A stretch of 64,000 nt of DNA from Acidobacteriaceae bacterium KBS 146 (GTDB lineage Bacteria > Acidobacteriota > Terriglobia > Terriglobales > Acidobacteriaceae). The stretch covers positions 124,001-188,000 of the forward strand of contig JHVA01000001.1 of NCBI GenBank assembly GCA_000688615.1, written 5' to 3'. The translations under genes were made by a program, and so were the position numbers. The notes beneath the pieces were generated by a model. It saw only the letters and a program-made list of their open reading frames with translations. It did no database searches and was not told the origin of the DNA. Of the stretch, positions 17,213-25,741 are shown piece after piece (position 1 is the stretch's first letter; the number at the start of each line of letters is the position of its first letter).

Positions 17213-18511
17213 ATGGCTCGAGCGGCAATCGCACTGGTCTTAGTGGCGATCGGATTGTGTTGTCCAATCTTGCGGACGGCAGCGCAATCTTCCCACGAAA
17301 CGATGGTGCAGGCGCATGCGGCCGACCGGAATGAGAAAAAAGGACTAAACGGGAGTGCTGTAGCGGATCAGGTATGCCTTCAGTGCCACCAAGACCAAAG
17401 TACGTACGAGGCCACGTCGCATCACAAGACCTCCCAGACGAGCAGCAAGGAGAGCATCCTGGGTTCGTTCCGGACGGACGGATCAAGTGTACTGATGATC
17501 GCGGACCCTGCTAAAGCAGAGGATTCTCCAGGTCTCTACTTCAAGATGGAACAGAAGGCCGATGGTTATTACCAGACCGCCGTAGCAGGCTGGGCTGATC
17601 AATTGCGAACGCGAAGCGAAAAAATCGACATCGTCATTGGATCTGGAAAACGCGGTCAGAGCTATCTCTACTGGCATGGAGACCAGTTATTTGAATTGCC
17701 TGTGAGCTACTGGTCAGAGGGACATCGCTGGATCAACAGTCCTGGCTATAAGAACGGAACGATGAACTTTGCTCGCCCTATAACGCCTCGTTGTATGGAG
17801 TGTCATGCCGGCTTCATTCAGCAGTCCACCAGGGATCTGTCGTCGAACCGCTATCGGAAAGACAGCCTTGTGGTTGGAATCACGTGTGAAGTATGCCACG
17901 GTCCAGGCGAAAAGCACGTTGCGCTGCATACCTCGGGCCGGTCCGGCGGGCTGACGGGTGAGGCAATCGTGAATCCCGCAAAGCTCTCTCGAGACAGGCA
18001 GGTCGATATATGTGCACTCTGTCACAATGGCAACCAGTCAGAAGAAAAGGCCGCCGCGTTCTCGTTTTCCCCTGGGGAGCCGCTCTATAAATACTTCCAT
18101 CCGGATCTTGGGGATACGGCGGAGCATCCGGATGTGCATGGAAATCAGGTCGGCCTGCTAAAGAAGAGCCGCTGTTACACTTCATCGTCCTCGATGAGTT
18201 GTTCAACCTGTCATGATACCCATGCTCAGGAACACGAGCCTGCGTGGTACTCGTCGCGCTGTCTAACGTGCCACCAGCCGGAGAGTTGCGGCATGTCGAA
18301 GACGTTAGGAAAGAAGATTGTCGGTGCTTGTGTCGGTTGTCATATGAGTGTAGAGCCCACAACTGCCTTTAACTTCGATACGGTGGGCGAGCCGCTGAAA
18401 CCGACCATGCAAAATCACTGGATCAGGATTCCAGATCCAGCGACCGCTGCGGCGAGGATGCTCCCGGTGGTTCATCAATCTTTCCCGTCACCTTCGCTTA
18501 GTCCACATTAG
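17213..18511 (+). CDS. Secreted heptaheme c-type cytochrome
   Basis: The start is ATG 17213 with GAGGAG six bases upstream. The 432-residue product has a signal peptide (MARAAIALVLVAIGLCCPIL...) and seven CxxCH motifs, beginning at Cys55, 194, 225, 267, 330, 350 and 373, the spread typical of cytochrome c-552/c-554-like multiheme proteins. Additional His residues (for example in the YEATSHHKT segment) could be distal ligands. It would be a periplasmic electron carrier or terminal oxidoreductase; no nitrite-reductase active-site CxxCK motif is present, so NrfA-like activity is not supported. It ends the TonB receptor/TPR unit and ties it to the quinoprotein electron chain. Confidence 0.88.
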   Translation: MARAAIALVLVAIGLCCPILRTAAQSSHETMVQAHAADRNEKKGLNGSAVADQVCLQCHQDQSTYEATSHHKTSQTSSKESILGSFRTDGSSVLMIADPAKAEDSPGLYFKMEQKADGYYQTAVAGWADQLRTRSEKIDIVIGSGKRGQSYLYWHGDQLFELPVSYWSEGHRWINSPGYKNGTMNFARPITPRCMECHAGFIQQSTRDLSSNRYRKDSLVVGITCEVCHGPGEKHVALHTSGRSGGLTGEAIVNPAKLSRDRQVDICALCHNGNQSEEKAAAFSFSPGEPLYKYFHPDLGDTAEHPDVHGNQVGLLKKSRCYTSSSSMSCSTCHDTHAQEHEPAWYSSRCLTCHQPESCGMSKTLGKKIVGACVGCHMSVEPTTAFNFDTVGEPLKPTMQNHWIRIPDPATAAARMLPVVHQSFPSPSLSPH

Positions 18512-18610
18512 GCCGCATATCTTTTCGCTGTTCGGGAGATGGCACAGTGTCACCAATTTCCGTAGCAGGAAAGTTCACTCGGCGAACGGCGTTAGAGAGG
18601 TACAGATTTC

Positions 18611-18640
18611 TTGACAGGTTTTTGTCGAACGGCGTACTGT
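18611..18640 (+). promoter_or_regulatory. Putative promoter of the second ThuA-like gene
   Basis: A consensus TTGACA (18611-18616), an 18-base spacer, and TACTGT (18635-18640). It lies in the 322-base gap 18512-18833, which contains no supported gene; the other elements are operator copy 5 and an imperfectly spaced AGTTC-N7-GAAC at 18572-18587. Confidence 0.55.
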
Positions 18641-18665
18641 CGCCTATGCACGCAAAGTGGAAAAA

Positions 18666-18681
18666 AGTTCTTCTTGGAACT
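18666..18681. promoter_or_regulatory. Operator copy 5, AGTTC-N6-GAACT
   Basis: AGTTCTTCTTGGAACT, both arms perfect. It is centred about 26 bases downstream of the inferred start of the promoter at 18611-18640, a typical repressor or road-block position. The start codon follows about 150 bases later. Confidence 0.78.
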
Positions 18682-18833
18682 TCGTCGGAAAAAAAGACTT
18701 GAAAATTTCTCACTAAAGCAACGATGCTACTTTGTGAAGCGGTGTCAGTCGTCGGTGCCGTTCTTATGATGTGTAGACTGAGCCGTCAGGCCGAGTAGCA
18801 ATAGCAGGTTCACCTATCAAGAGCGGAGTAAAA

Positions 18834-19706
18834 GTGAAAAAGCTTACTTACCAATGCTTGTTAGTCGTGTTTTTGACTGTCCTATGCCATCCCTTAAGCG
18901 CCCAGCAGGGAGCGACGGCACCGGCCAAAAAGATTCGCGTTCTCATCCTTACAGGAAGCTCGGATTGGTCTCATCCCTGGCAGGGCACCGCACCCTTTTT
19001 GCAAGGCGCTTTGATAAACACCGGTCGATTCGACGTGAAGCTTGAAGAGGAAGTCGTAGGCATAACAGCAGCAACCTTGGCCAACTACGATGTTTTGATC
19101 AACTACTACTATGGGCCTCGCTGGGGAGAGGTGACCGAGCATGCCGTGGAAGAGTTCCTCAAATCCGGTCACGGTATGGTGGGCATTCACGGCGTAACCT
19201 ATGGGCCATTTTTTGGTCAGGCGGGAGGAAGTGCAAAGGAGCCGCGGCGTATGGAAGGAGAACCGTGGGCTGCATATTCCGACATGCTCGGCATGACATG
19301 GACGATCGATAATATTGGACACGCGAAACGCCACGTCTTCGTTGTTCAATGGACAGATCAGGAGCATCCCCTCAGCCATGGATTGCCTCCCACCTTCGTC
19401 GCAAATGACGAGCTTTATCACAAGATAGAGCTCAAGCCGAACGCTCATGTTCTGGCTACAGCGCGTGACCTCCCAGTAGCCGAGAAGGGAACAGGCAAGG
19501 ATGAACCTGTCGTCTGGACGGTTCCTTATGGGCAGGGAAGGGTCGTTATGACGGTGCTCGGGCATGATCTCCTGGCGATGAGTCAGCCTGGCTTCCTGGA
19601 TGTGCTGGTTCGGGGAACGGAATGGGCAGCGACCGGCAGCGTGGAGTCTGGAACTCCAGTCATGGCTCCTCCGACGAGTTTGCCCGCAACTTCATCGAGT
19701 CACTAG
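18834..19706 (+). CDS. Secreted ThuA-like domain protein
   Basis: The GTG start at 18834 is preceded by GCGGAG at five bases. The 290-residue product has a Sec signal (MKKLTYQCLLVVFLTVLCHPLSAQQ) and a ThuA domain: IRVLILTGSSDWSHPWQGTAPFL, NYDVLINYYYGPRW, GHGMVGIHGVTYGPFF and the terminal GQGRVVMTVLGHD. This is the standard periplasmic ThuA form, more canonical than the Tat-exported paralogue at 8249-9217. ThuA proteins act beside Gfo/Idh/MocA dehydrogenases on keto-sugars or keto-glycosides. It is the first gene behind operator copy 5; a mutarotase-like secreted protein follows after 58 bases. Confidence 0.88.
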   Translation: MKKLTYQCLLVVFLTVLCHPLSAQQGATAPAKKIRVLILTGSSDWSHPWQGTAPFLQGALINTGRFDVKLEEEVVGITAATLANYDVLINYYYGPRWGEVTEHAVEEFLKSGHGMVGIHGVTYGPFFGQAGGSAKEPRRMEGEPWAAYSDMLGMTWTIDNIGHAKRHVFVVQWTDQEHPLSHGLPPTFVANDELYHKIELKPNAHVLATARDLPVAEKGTGKDEPVVWTVPYGQGRVVMTVLGHDLLAMSQPGFLDVLVRGTEWAATGSVESGTPVMAPPTSLPATSSSH

Positions 19707-19764
19707 ATTGCCTAAGCTGATCGGTCGAGTTTGAACGTGTCCTAATGATGGAGGAGTTCGGTCA

Positions 19765-20775
19765 ATGCATCGGAAGATGTTGACGCTCATTATTACTTCG
19801 CTGATGTCTTTTGCACCCGCGTGGTCAGCTCCTCCTGAGATGCAAATCACCAACGGCATCGTGAGCCTGCGTGTTTATCTGCCCGATGCTGCAACAGGCT
19901 TCTATCGAGGCACTCGATTTGATTGGTCAGGTGTGGTTGCAGCTTTGCACTACAAAAGCCATAACTACTACGGCCCCTGGTTCTCAAAGACTGATCCCAA
20001 TGTTAGAGACTTTATCTATGATGGCGCGGACATCACGGCCGGCCCTTGCAGCGCAATTACAGGGCCGGTCGAGGAATTCAGCCCCGCACTTGGGTTTGAC
20101 GCAGCAAAGAGCGGAGGTCGCTTCATCAAGATTGGAGTCGGCGTGCTTCGCAAGCCTGACGATCAGAAATATGACTCTTTTCACAGGTACGATCTGGTGG
20201 ATGGCGGGAGAAGGAGCGTAAAGAAGGGGCCAGACTTTATTCAGTTCAGTCAGGAAGTGCACGACGCTGCGTCAGGGTATGGGTATGTTTATACGAAGAC
20301 GCTCAGGCTTATCAAGGGAAAGCCTGAGATGGTCATCGAACATACTTTGAAAAATGTGGGCGCGCGTTCGATTCAGGGAAGCACCTACAATCACAACTTC
20401 CTTGTGCTCGACAATGATCCGCCGGGACCGGCCTTTACAATCACTCTGCCGTTCAGAGCCAGTATCGACGAAGACAAAAACCGTGGCCTTATCCAGGTGC
20501 AATCAGACCGCATTGCTTTTCTCAAAACCCTGAGTGGAAAAGAACGCGTCTTTACTGGAATTGAAGGATTCGGAGATACTCCTGCCGACTACAAAATTCG
20601 GATAGAGAATAAGAAGGTGAGGGCGGGGATGGTCATCTCCGGAGATCGACCACTCTCGAAGATGGCTCTCTGGTCGATTCGCTCTGTGTTAGCGGCTGAG
20701 CCTTTTATCGATTACGCTGTCGATCCCGGCAAAGAAGCATCGTGGACGATCAGATACGAATATTACACGTTCTAA
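19765..20775 (+). CDS. Secreted protein, possibly galactose-mutarotase-like
   Basis: A 336-residue protein with a signal peptide (MHRKMLTLIITSLMSFAPAWS-AP). The body resembles the beta-sandwich of aldose 1-epimerase-like proteins: NGIVSLRVYLPD, YYGPWF, VIEHTLKNVG and YNHNFLVLDNDPPGP, where YNHNF around 211-215 could supply the His of a mutarotase-type site. Similarity is at the level of pattern only; I cannot name a family with confidence. An epimerase or a carbohydrate-binding role would fit a cluster where sugars are oxidised in the periplasm. It shares a unit with the upstream ThuA-like gene and converges on the CRTAC1 gene with only 21 bases between the stops. Confidence 0.7.
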   Translation: MHRKMLTLIITSLMSFAPAWSAPPEMQITNGIVSLRVYLPDAATGFYRGTRFDWSGVVAALHYKSHNYYGPWFSKTDPNVRDFIYDGADITAGPCSAITGPVEEFSPALGFDAAKSGGRFIKIGVGVLRKPDDQKYDSFHRYDLVDGGRRSVKKGPDFIQFSQEVHDAASGYGYVYTKTLRLIKGKPEMVIEHTLKNVGARSIQGSTYNHNFLVLDNDPPGPAFTITLPFRASIDEDKNRGLIQVQSDRIAFLKTLSGKERVFTGIEGFGDTPADYKIRIENKKVRAGMVISGDRPLSKMALWSIRSVLAAEPFIDYAVDPGKEASWTIRYEYYTF

Positions 20776-20796
20776 ATCGCTTCAACGCCTGGCACA

Positions 20797-22878
20797 CTAC
20801 TGCGGCCTCGGTCTTGACGATGCGCTCGCCTGGACGGGTTTCCCCTCGACAATCGTATAGAAGGTATCGAGAACCGTAGGTGGTGCGACCTGCTGAAGAA
20901 ATCCGTCGGGCCAGCGAATTTCAATTCGATTAATTGTTGTTGCGTTTCCCAGACCAAAGTGCAGGCGCGGATCCGGGCTCGATGCGAAGCTGCCACCGCT
21001 TATCAAATCAGCGCGCTGACGAAATCCATTCGCTGTGACATACACAGTGGCTCCGATTGCATCATGTGGCGACTTCGGTCCGCCTATGAGGTTGAACGTT
21101 ATCCAGTGGCTTGCCCCGGATCGTGCGGTGCTTACGGTTTGGCCTGTTTCAGCGGAAGTATCCGTAATATTGGCTAGGAGAGTAGGTGCGGCATCCATGT
21201 TGTTGATGACAACATCAATTTTTCCATCATTGAACAGGTCTCCATACGCCATGCCGCGTGAGCTTGCGAGCTTGGCGAGCCCGGACCCTTCCACCGGTGG
21301 GACGAGATGCAATGCCCCATGATCATTGTGAAACAGCAGGGGGCGTTGTGCCCACGTTGTGCCCCAGTTTTTGCCATCGACCTGAGGATAAACATGTCCA
21401 TTGACTACGAAGAGATCGGGCCAACCGTCGTTATCGTAGTCAAAGAAAGAGGTACCCCAACCAAGGAAGGGAATCGTAGCTTCTGCAATGCCAAACTGAT
21501 GGGCCACATCGCTGAAGTTTCCGTGACCGTCGTTTACATAAAGCGGGTTATAGTCGTCAGAAAATGTTGTGTGATAGATGTCGATGTTGCCACTGTGATT
21601 CAGATCTCCTGCAGCAATGCCCATCGAAGCCGTCTCCGCTCCGCTTTCGTTGAGGGCGTAGCCACTCACAAAGGAGGCATCTTCGAACGTGCCATCGCCT
21701 TTGTTGATATATAGGTAGTTGGGCGTGGAGTCGTCCGCGACCAGAAGATCAGGCTTGCCGTCACCGTTAACATCGATAAAAAGTGAAGCCAGGCCATAGT
21801 ACCCGGGCGCATCAGCGACGCCTGCCTTGATGCTGGTATCCGTAAAGGTTCCATCGCCATTGTTATGAAAAAGATGATCGGGCTCTCCCTTCAGACCCCG
21901 AGGCCCGCACATGACATCAACGCCACGAAATGTGCAGAAAGCAATATGAGAGGTTCGGCTGGCTGGCTTAGTGCTTAGTCCGGCACTCGCAACATGTATA
22001 TATCCGGGAACGAAGAGGTCAAGTTTGCCATCGCCGTCGTAGTCTCCCCAGGTTGAACCGGTCGACCAGCTATCAACGGCTACACCTGCCTTTTCGGCCA
22101 CATCGGTGAAGGTGCCATCATGGTTATTCCGATAGAGGCGATTCTTGCCATAGTTGGAGACATAAATATCCGTCCAACCGTCATTGTCAAAGTCGCCAGC
22201 GACCGCTCCGAAACCCCATCGATCATTTGTTGTGCCGGCCTTCGAGGAGACGTTCGTAAAGGTGCCATCATGATTATTGTGAAAGAGGGCGGCCTGAGGA
22301 GAGGGTTCCTTGCCTGCAAGGGCTTCGAGCGTTGAGCCGTTCACAAGATAGATGTCCAGCCATCCGTCGTTGTCGAAGTCCAAAAGGGCGACACCGGAAC
22401 CGATCGACTCCAGGATGAGCGTTTTTTCTGGAGTGCCCATCTTATGGGTCCATGCCGCTAGACCTGCTTTTGCAGCGATATCTCTGAAGATGACGGGACC
22501 TGATTTGACAAACCCACCAGCTGTAATCGGTCGATGTTGATCGTCCAGAGTCGGGGGTCTTGCCGCGCCTGTCGCAGATCCTGAGGAGGTTCCTGATGTC
22601 AAAGGAACTTGCGAAGTCTGACTCGCCGGCTCATTCTGAGGGCCAGAGCCCATTCCAGCCTGAGACATTGCAGTGCGGGGTAGGAGGGAAAGCGTGACTG
22701 CCAGAGTCGCCAATGAAACTATTTTTTTTGAAATGGTTGCGATCAGAGCGGCTCCATCCAGCTTCGACAGTCCGGTGCCGAGAAATGGCGCTCGAACATA
22801 TTTGATTCGATTGCTGTCACTCTCTCCGATCAGGTGATGGCACGTCAACCAAAATCTCTTTGCCAAGGGAGGTTCCAT
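20797..22878 (-). CDS. CRTAC1-family protein (FG-GAP/VCBS repeats plus ASPIC/UnbV domain)
   Basis: A 693-residue secreted protein with many FG-GAP/VCBS calcium-binding repeats of the form DFDNDGW-D-Y--N (DNDGWLDIYLVNG, DGDGKLDLFVPGY, DVNGDGKPDLLVAD), which build an integrin-like beta-propeller. The C-terminus has the ASPIC/UnbV signature (RLHFGLGNATTINRIEIRWPDG). The signal-like hydrophobic segment lies at about residues 45-71 of the frame that starts at 22878, and no ribosome site precedes that ATG, so the true start may be further in. CRTAC1 proteins are common beside TPR proteins in Acidobacteriota and Planctomycetes; their biochemical role is unknown. It is adjacent (TAA-ATG) to the upstream gene on the same strand. 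Confidence 0.85.
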   Translation of the reverse strand: MEPPLAKRFWLTCHHLIGESDSNRIKYVRAPFLGTGLSKLDGAALIATISKKIVSLATLAVTLSLLPRTAMSQAGMGSGPQNEPASQTSQVPLTSGTSSGSATGAARPPTLDDQHRPITAGGFVKSGPVIFRDIAAKAGLAAWTHKMGTPEKTLILESIGSGVALLDFDNDGWLDIYLVNGSTLEALAGKEPSPQAALFHNNHDGTFTNVSSKAGTTNDRWGFGAVAGDFDNDGWTDIYVSNYGKNRLYRNNHDGTFTDVAEKAGVAVDSWSTGSTWGDYDGDGKLDLFVPGYIHVASAGLSTKPASRTSHIAFCTFRGVDVMCGPRGLKGEPDHLFHNNGDGTFTDTSIKAGVADAPGYYGLASLFIDVNGDGKPDLLVADDSTPNYLYINKGDGTFEDASFVSGYALNESGAETASMGIAAGDLNHSGNIDIYHTTFSDDYNPLYVNDGHGNFSDVAHQFGIAEATIPFLGWGTSFFDYDNDGWPDLFVVNGHVYPQVDGKNWGTTWAQRPLLFHNDHGALHLVPPVEGSGLAKLASSRGMAYGDLFNDGKIDVVINNMDAAPTLLANITDTSAETGQTVSTARSGASHWITFNLIGGPKSPHDAIGATVYVTANGFRQRADLISGGSFASSPDPRLHFGLGNATTINRIEIRWPDGFLQQVAPPTVLDTFYTIVEGKPVQASASSRPRPQ

Positions 22879-23916
22879 TTATTGCAATGTAGCTTTGACA
22901 CTCACAGGAAGCGTCGCATGGCTGGTCCGTAGATCGGGGGCGATGGTTGAAGAAAGCAACGAACCAGCGTACGGGCTTTGACCCGCAGAAAATTGTTCCG
23001 GCAAAATAAGGCCCTCATAAAAGCGGGCGGTGGCGCAGACTGTGTGGACTCCAGTTCCTACTCCCTCAGCGCCGGGCGCGAAAGAATCTACTGCGTCGGA
23101 AATATCCGTCGACCCCGGGGGAACTTTCCACGCTGTCCAATATCTATCCCGGGTAGAGATGATGGCCGCCCCAGCAGACTGTATGCCAGTAAACGTTCTG
23201 GTGACTTCTTCTACGATATAGCCACCCTCATGCGATGGGTGGGTGAGATGCCATCGTCTGCTCCAACTTGGAGATTTCGCGCTTCCTGCGATTGTCGTAT
23301 AGCTCAACCATTGTCCACCTACGTCGATACCACTTACGGTGAGGGATAAAGGAACTAAGTGACCTTTCGCCGACACACGATTGTTATCTGCAGAAAATTC
23401 TCCGGTGCTGTTTAATAGCGATGTCGCCATAAAACTTGCTCTCCAATCGGCGTTGACGGGCCAAGTACCATCTTTCGATGGCTGAATCACCACGGAGACA
23501 TGGTTTCCTCGAGCTGGAGTTGCGAATGTCAGTTCGTAGCGTTTTCGGTCCAGGGATGTAGATAACTTCGCGCTGGAAAGCGTGGACGATCCAAACTCCC
23601 ATGTAGCATCGCCTATCTGAAGGATCGCGTTCGTCCCAGGTGCGGCAGTGGCTGTATTTGTTATTTCAGATTCGGTGATGATTTCTTTATCGACGGCGAG
23701 GATCTTCTCTTTTCCTCTCTGGTCATCAAAAGTGTAGATCAGAGTGAATGGCGTGCCATCGGGGATATGCTGGTACGAACTGTAGCCGAAAATCGGCCCT
23801 TCCTCCACATAAACATTCTTCGTGGCTCCGGTGACCGAAACGCGGACCGTTGCTGCAATCGCCGACGGAAAGCAGGCCAAGATCAGAACATATGAAGCCA
23901 GTCGCCGCACGAACAC
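22879..23916 (-). CDS. Secreted protein of unknown function
   Basis: A 345-residue protein starting with GTG; a second GTG two codons on (23910) has GAGG five bases upstream and is the likelier start. A clear signal peptide (FVRRLASYVLILACFPSAIAA) precedes a beta-rich, Ser/Thr-rich domain (SYQHIPDGTPFTLIYTFDD, ILQIGDATWEFGSSTLSSAKLS), which recalls exported beta-sandwich proteins. I do not recognise the family. Its stop abuts the start of the CRTAC1 gene (TAA-ATG), so the two are probably coexpressed and may act together at the cell surface. It is divergent from the monooxygenase/Gfo unit across a 317-base regulatory gap. Confidence 0.7.
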   Translation of the reverse strand: MFVRRLASYVLILACFPSAIAATVRVSVTGATKNVYVEEGPIFGYSSYQHIPDGTPFTLIYTFDDQRGKEKILAVDKEIITESEITNTATAAPGTNAILQIGDATWEFGSSTLSSAKLSTSLDRKRYELTFATPARGNHVSVVIQPSKDGTWPVNADWRASFMATSLLNSTGEFSADNNRVSAKGHLVPLSLTVSGIDVGGQWLSYTTIAGSAKSPSWSRRWHLTHPSHEGGYIVEEVTRTFTGIQSAGAAIISTRDRYWTAWKVPPGSTDISDAVDSFAPGAEGVGTGVHTVCATARFYEGLILPEQFSAGQSPYAGSLLSSTIAPDLRTSHATLPVSVKATLQ

Positions 23917-24016
23917 CTCACAGGAAACCTCCAGCCGTACTGCACCTTTGGCATAAGGATTTTATATGGAGGACGCCCTACGAGGGGAGTCTCAGCCTAT
24001 TGTTTTTTCTATTCAA

Positions 24017-24032
24017 AGTTCTAATAGGAACT
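24017..24032. promoter_or_regulatory. Operator copy 6, AGTTC-N6-GAACT
   Basis: AGTTCTAATAGGAACT, identical over all 16 bases to copy 9 at 32559. It lies about 58 bases upstream of the inferred start of the promoter at 24049-24076, in the intergenic region shared with the divergent 22879-23916 gene. Confidence 0.82.
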
Positions 24033-24048
24033 TAGCGTATTTCTTTGC

Positions 24049-24076
24049 TTGACAGGTGCAAATACAAGAATATATC
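24049..24076 (+). promoter_or_regulatory. Putative promoter of the ABM/Gfo unit
   Basis: TTGACA (24049-24054), a 16-base spacer, and TATATC (24071-24076). It is bracketed by operator copies 6 and 7, whose centres are 113 bp apart. The rest of the 23917-24233 gap has no supported gene. Confidence 0.55.
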
Positions 24077-24129
24077 CACTCTCTATAAACCTTTAAAAGG
24101 TTTGAGGCTCAAGCTAGACGTGAAACCCA

Positions 24130-24145
24130 AGTTCCAATTAGAACT
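24130..24145. promoter_or_regulatory. Operator copy 7, AGTTC-N6-GAACT
   Basis: AGTTCCAATTAGAACT, arms and the central AATT symmetric. It is about 54 bases downstream of the inferred start point and about 90 bases before the ATG at 24234. Confidence 0.82.
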
Positions 24146-24233
24146 AACGCTGCTACCTTTTGGGTGGATGGCTGTCGTTGAGTCGATAAGCTATGCGCAC
24201 ATAGAGCGGGACAAGAGTTACAGAGGAGAATTT

Positions 24234-24533
24234 ATGGCGGATACTATTGTTCTGAACGTTCATATTGAAGCAAAAGAGGGTCGTCAGGAAGACCTGGCGA
24301 GAGAGCTGCAGGCGCTTGTGGCACCCACTCGCCTGGAGATCGGGTGCTTGACATATGAATTGCATCGCGATCCTGAAGATGAACGGAAGTTTATGTTTTA
24401 CGAACAGTTCGAAGATCAGCAGGCACTGGATGCCCACCTTGCTGCGCCCTACTTCAAAAGATTTGTAGACTATCGCGAACAGGATGATCCCGTGCTTGGG
24501 CAGACCGTAACTCGATGGAATAAGCTCATCTGA
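24234..24533 (+). CDS. Antibiotic-biosynthesis-monooxygenase (ABM/YgiN-like) domain protein
   Basis: A 99-residue single-domain protein starting at ATG 24234 with GAGGAG five bases upstream; a longer upstream frame runs over the operator and is not used. It has the ABM dimeric ferredoxin-like pattern: IVLNVHIEAKEGRQEDLARELQ at the start, then EIGCLTYELHRDPEDERKFMFYEQFEDQQALDAHLAAPYFKRF. Such proteins include quinol monooxygenases (YgiN) and small accessory proteins of sugar-catabolic operons (LsrG/RhaM-like shape). The reaction here is not assignable. It is cytoplasmic and cotranscribed with the Gfo/Idh/MocA gene 23 bases downstream. Confidence 0.85.
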   Translation: MADTIVLNVHIEAKEGRQEDLARELQALVAPTRLEIGCLTYELHRDPEDERKFMFYEQFEDQQALDAHLAAPYFKRFVDYREQDDPVLGQTVTRWNKLI

Positions 24534-24556
24534 TACGGACAAAAACGGGAGTCAGC

Positions 24557-25693
24557 TTGAAGAAGATAAAAGTAGCAATCTTTGGTACCGGGTTCATGGG
24601 GCGCGTGCACACAGAGTCACTGCGGCGGCTGGGCAATATTGAAGTGGTGGGAGTTGCTGGGTCGACCGCCCAGCGCGCCAGAAAGTTCGCCGACGAGGTC
24701 GGAATCGAGCGCTCTGTCGGAGATTATCGCGAACTGCTTGAAGATCGCGAAATCGAGGCAGTCCACATCTGCTCCCCAAATGCACTTCATTATGAGATGA
24801 CGATGCGTTCCCTCGAGCACGGTAAGCATGTGGTCTGCGAAAAGCCGTTGGCGTCCACGGTGGCGGAAGCACATGAGATGATCGCGCTTGCTAAAACGAA
24901 AGGCTTGGCGAACTGCACCCTATATAACATTCGGAGCTATCCTCAACTCCAGAATCTGCGCCGAATGCTGGAAAATGGGGATCTGGGGGACATCCGGATT
25001 GTTCAAGGTGCTTACTCGCAAGATTGGTTGCTCTTCGACACAGACTGGAATTGGAGAGTGGATTCAGGAAGCTCGCGAACGTTTGCCGATATTGGTACTC
25101 ACTGGTGCGATCTTGCGGAGCATGTGACCGGCCTGAAAATCACGTCCTTGTGCGCCGACCTTCAGACCTTCATGAAGACACGAAAAAGGCCAAAAGGGTC
25201 AGTGGAAACTTTCAAAGGGAAGAATTTGACCCCCCCGGCTGACTTTGATGAAGTAGCGATCAATACTGAAGATTTTGGATCAATGATCTTCAAGATGGGC
25301 GATGTGGTGCGTGGATCGATGACGACGAGTCAGGTGTCGGCCGGCAGAAAGAACAGGCTATTCCTCGAGATCTATGGAACTAAAGCTTCCGCAGTCTGGG
25401 ATGGTGAGCGTCCGGAAGAGCTGTGGATCGGTCACAGAAACAGATCCAGCGAGTTACTGATTAAGGATTCGACAATCTTCCCGGAAGCGGCCCAGAGTTA
25501 TTCCGATCTGCCAGGCGGCCATAGCGAGGGGTACGACGCGACCTTCAAGCAGACGTTTCGACGTTTCTACCGCACCGTTACAGAGAGAGGGGCACCGATT
25601 GAATATCCCACGTTCGAAGATGGCCTTCGTCAATTGACGTTAGTGGATGCGGTGTTGGAAAGTTCTAAGCAACAATCGTGGATCAGGGTGTAG
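24557..25693 (+). CDS. Gfo/Idh/MocA-family oxidoreductase
   Basis: A 378-residue NAD(P)-dependent dehydrogenase. The TTG start at 24557 is supported by GGGAG five bases upstream and by the immediate beta-strand of the Rossmann fold (KVAIFGTGFMG, glycines 10-15). The family catalytic Lys is in CEKPLAS (Lys96), and the substrate-domain helix contains DIGTHWCDLAEHVTG. There is no signal peptide, so it is cytoplasmic. Members oxidise or reduce a sugar hydroxyl, often at C3 (the ThuB type that partners ThuA) or C2 (inositol dehydrogenases). Two ThuA-like proteins in the same locus make a keto-sugar role plausible. A hairpin separates it from the converging aldo/keto reductase. Confidence 0.9.
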   Translation: MKKIKVAIFGTGFMGRVHTESLRRLGNIEVVGVAGSTAQRARKFADEVGIERSVGDYRELLEDREIEAVHICSPNALHYEMTMRSLEHGKHVVCEKPLASTVAEAHEMIALAKTKGLANCTLYNIRSYPQLQNLRRMLENGDLGDIRIVQGAYSQDWLLFDTDWNWRVDSGSSRTFADIGTHWCDLAEHVTGLKITSLCADLQTFMKTRKRPKGSVETFKGKNLTPPADFDEVAINTEDFGSMIFKMGDVVRGSMTTSQVSAGRKNRLFLEIYGTKASAVWDGERPEELWIGHRNRSSELLIKDSTIFPEAAQSYSDLPGGHSEGYDATFKQTFRRFYRTVTERGAPIEYPTFEDGLRQLTLVDAVLESSKQQSWIRV

Positions 25694-25708
25694 GCAAGAA
25701 GCATAAGG

Positions 25709-25732
25709 CTTCGATCAGCCTTCTGGTCGAAG
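25709..25732. terminator. Bidirectional hairpin between converging genes
   Basis: CTTCGATCAG (25709-25718) and CTGGTCGAAG (25723-25732), 10 bp with one G-T pair and a 4-base loop. It is in the 48-base gap between stops on opposite strands. The T-tract is poor on both sides. Confidence 0.45.
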
Positions 25733-25741
25733 AGTACTTCA

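Noticed and set aside
17213..18511. Possible NrfA-type nitrite reductase
   Set aside because: Seven CxxCH motifs but no CxxCK active-site haem motif.
18557..18572. TTTCC-GTAGCA-GGAAA inverted repeat near the second ThuA-like gene
   Set aside because: Arms and TTC-to-GAA spacing differ from the regulon operator, so it was not counted as a copy.
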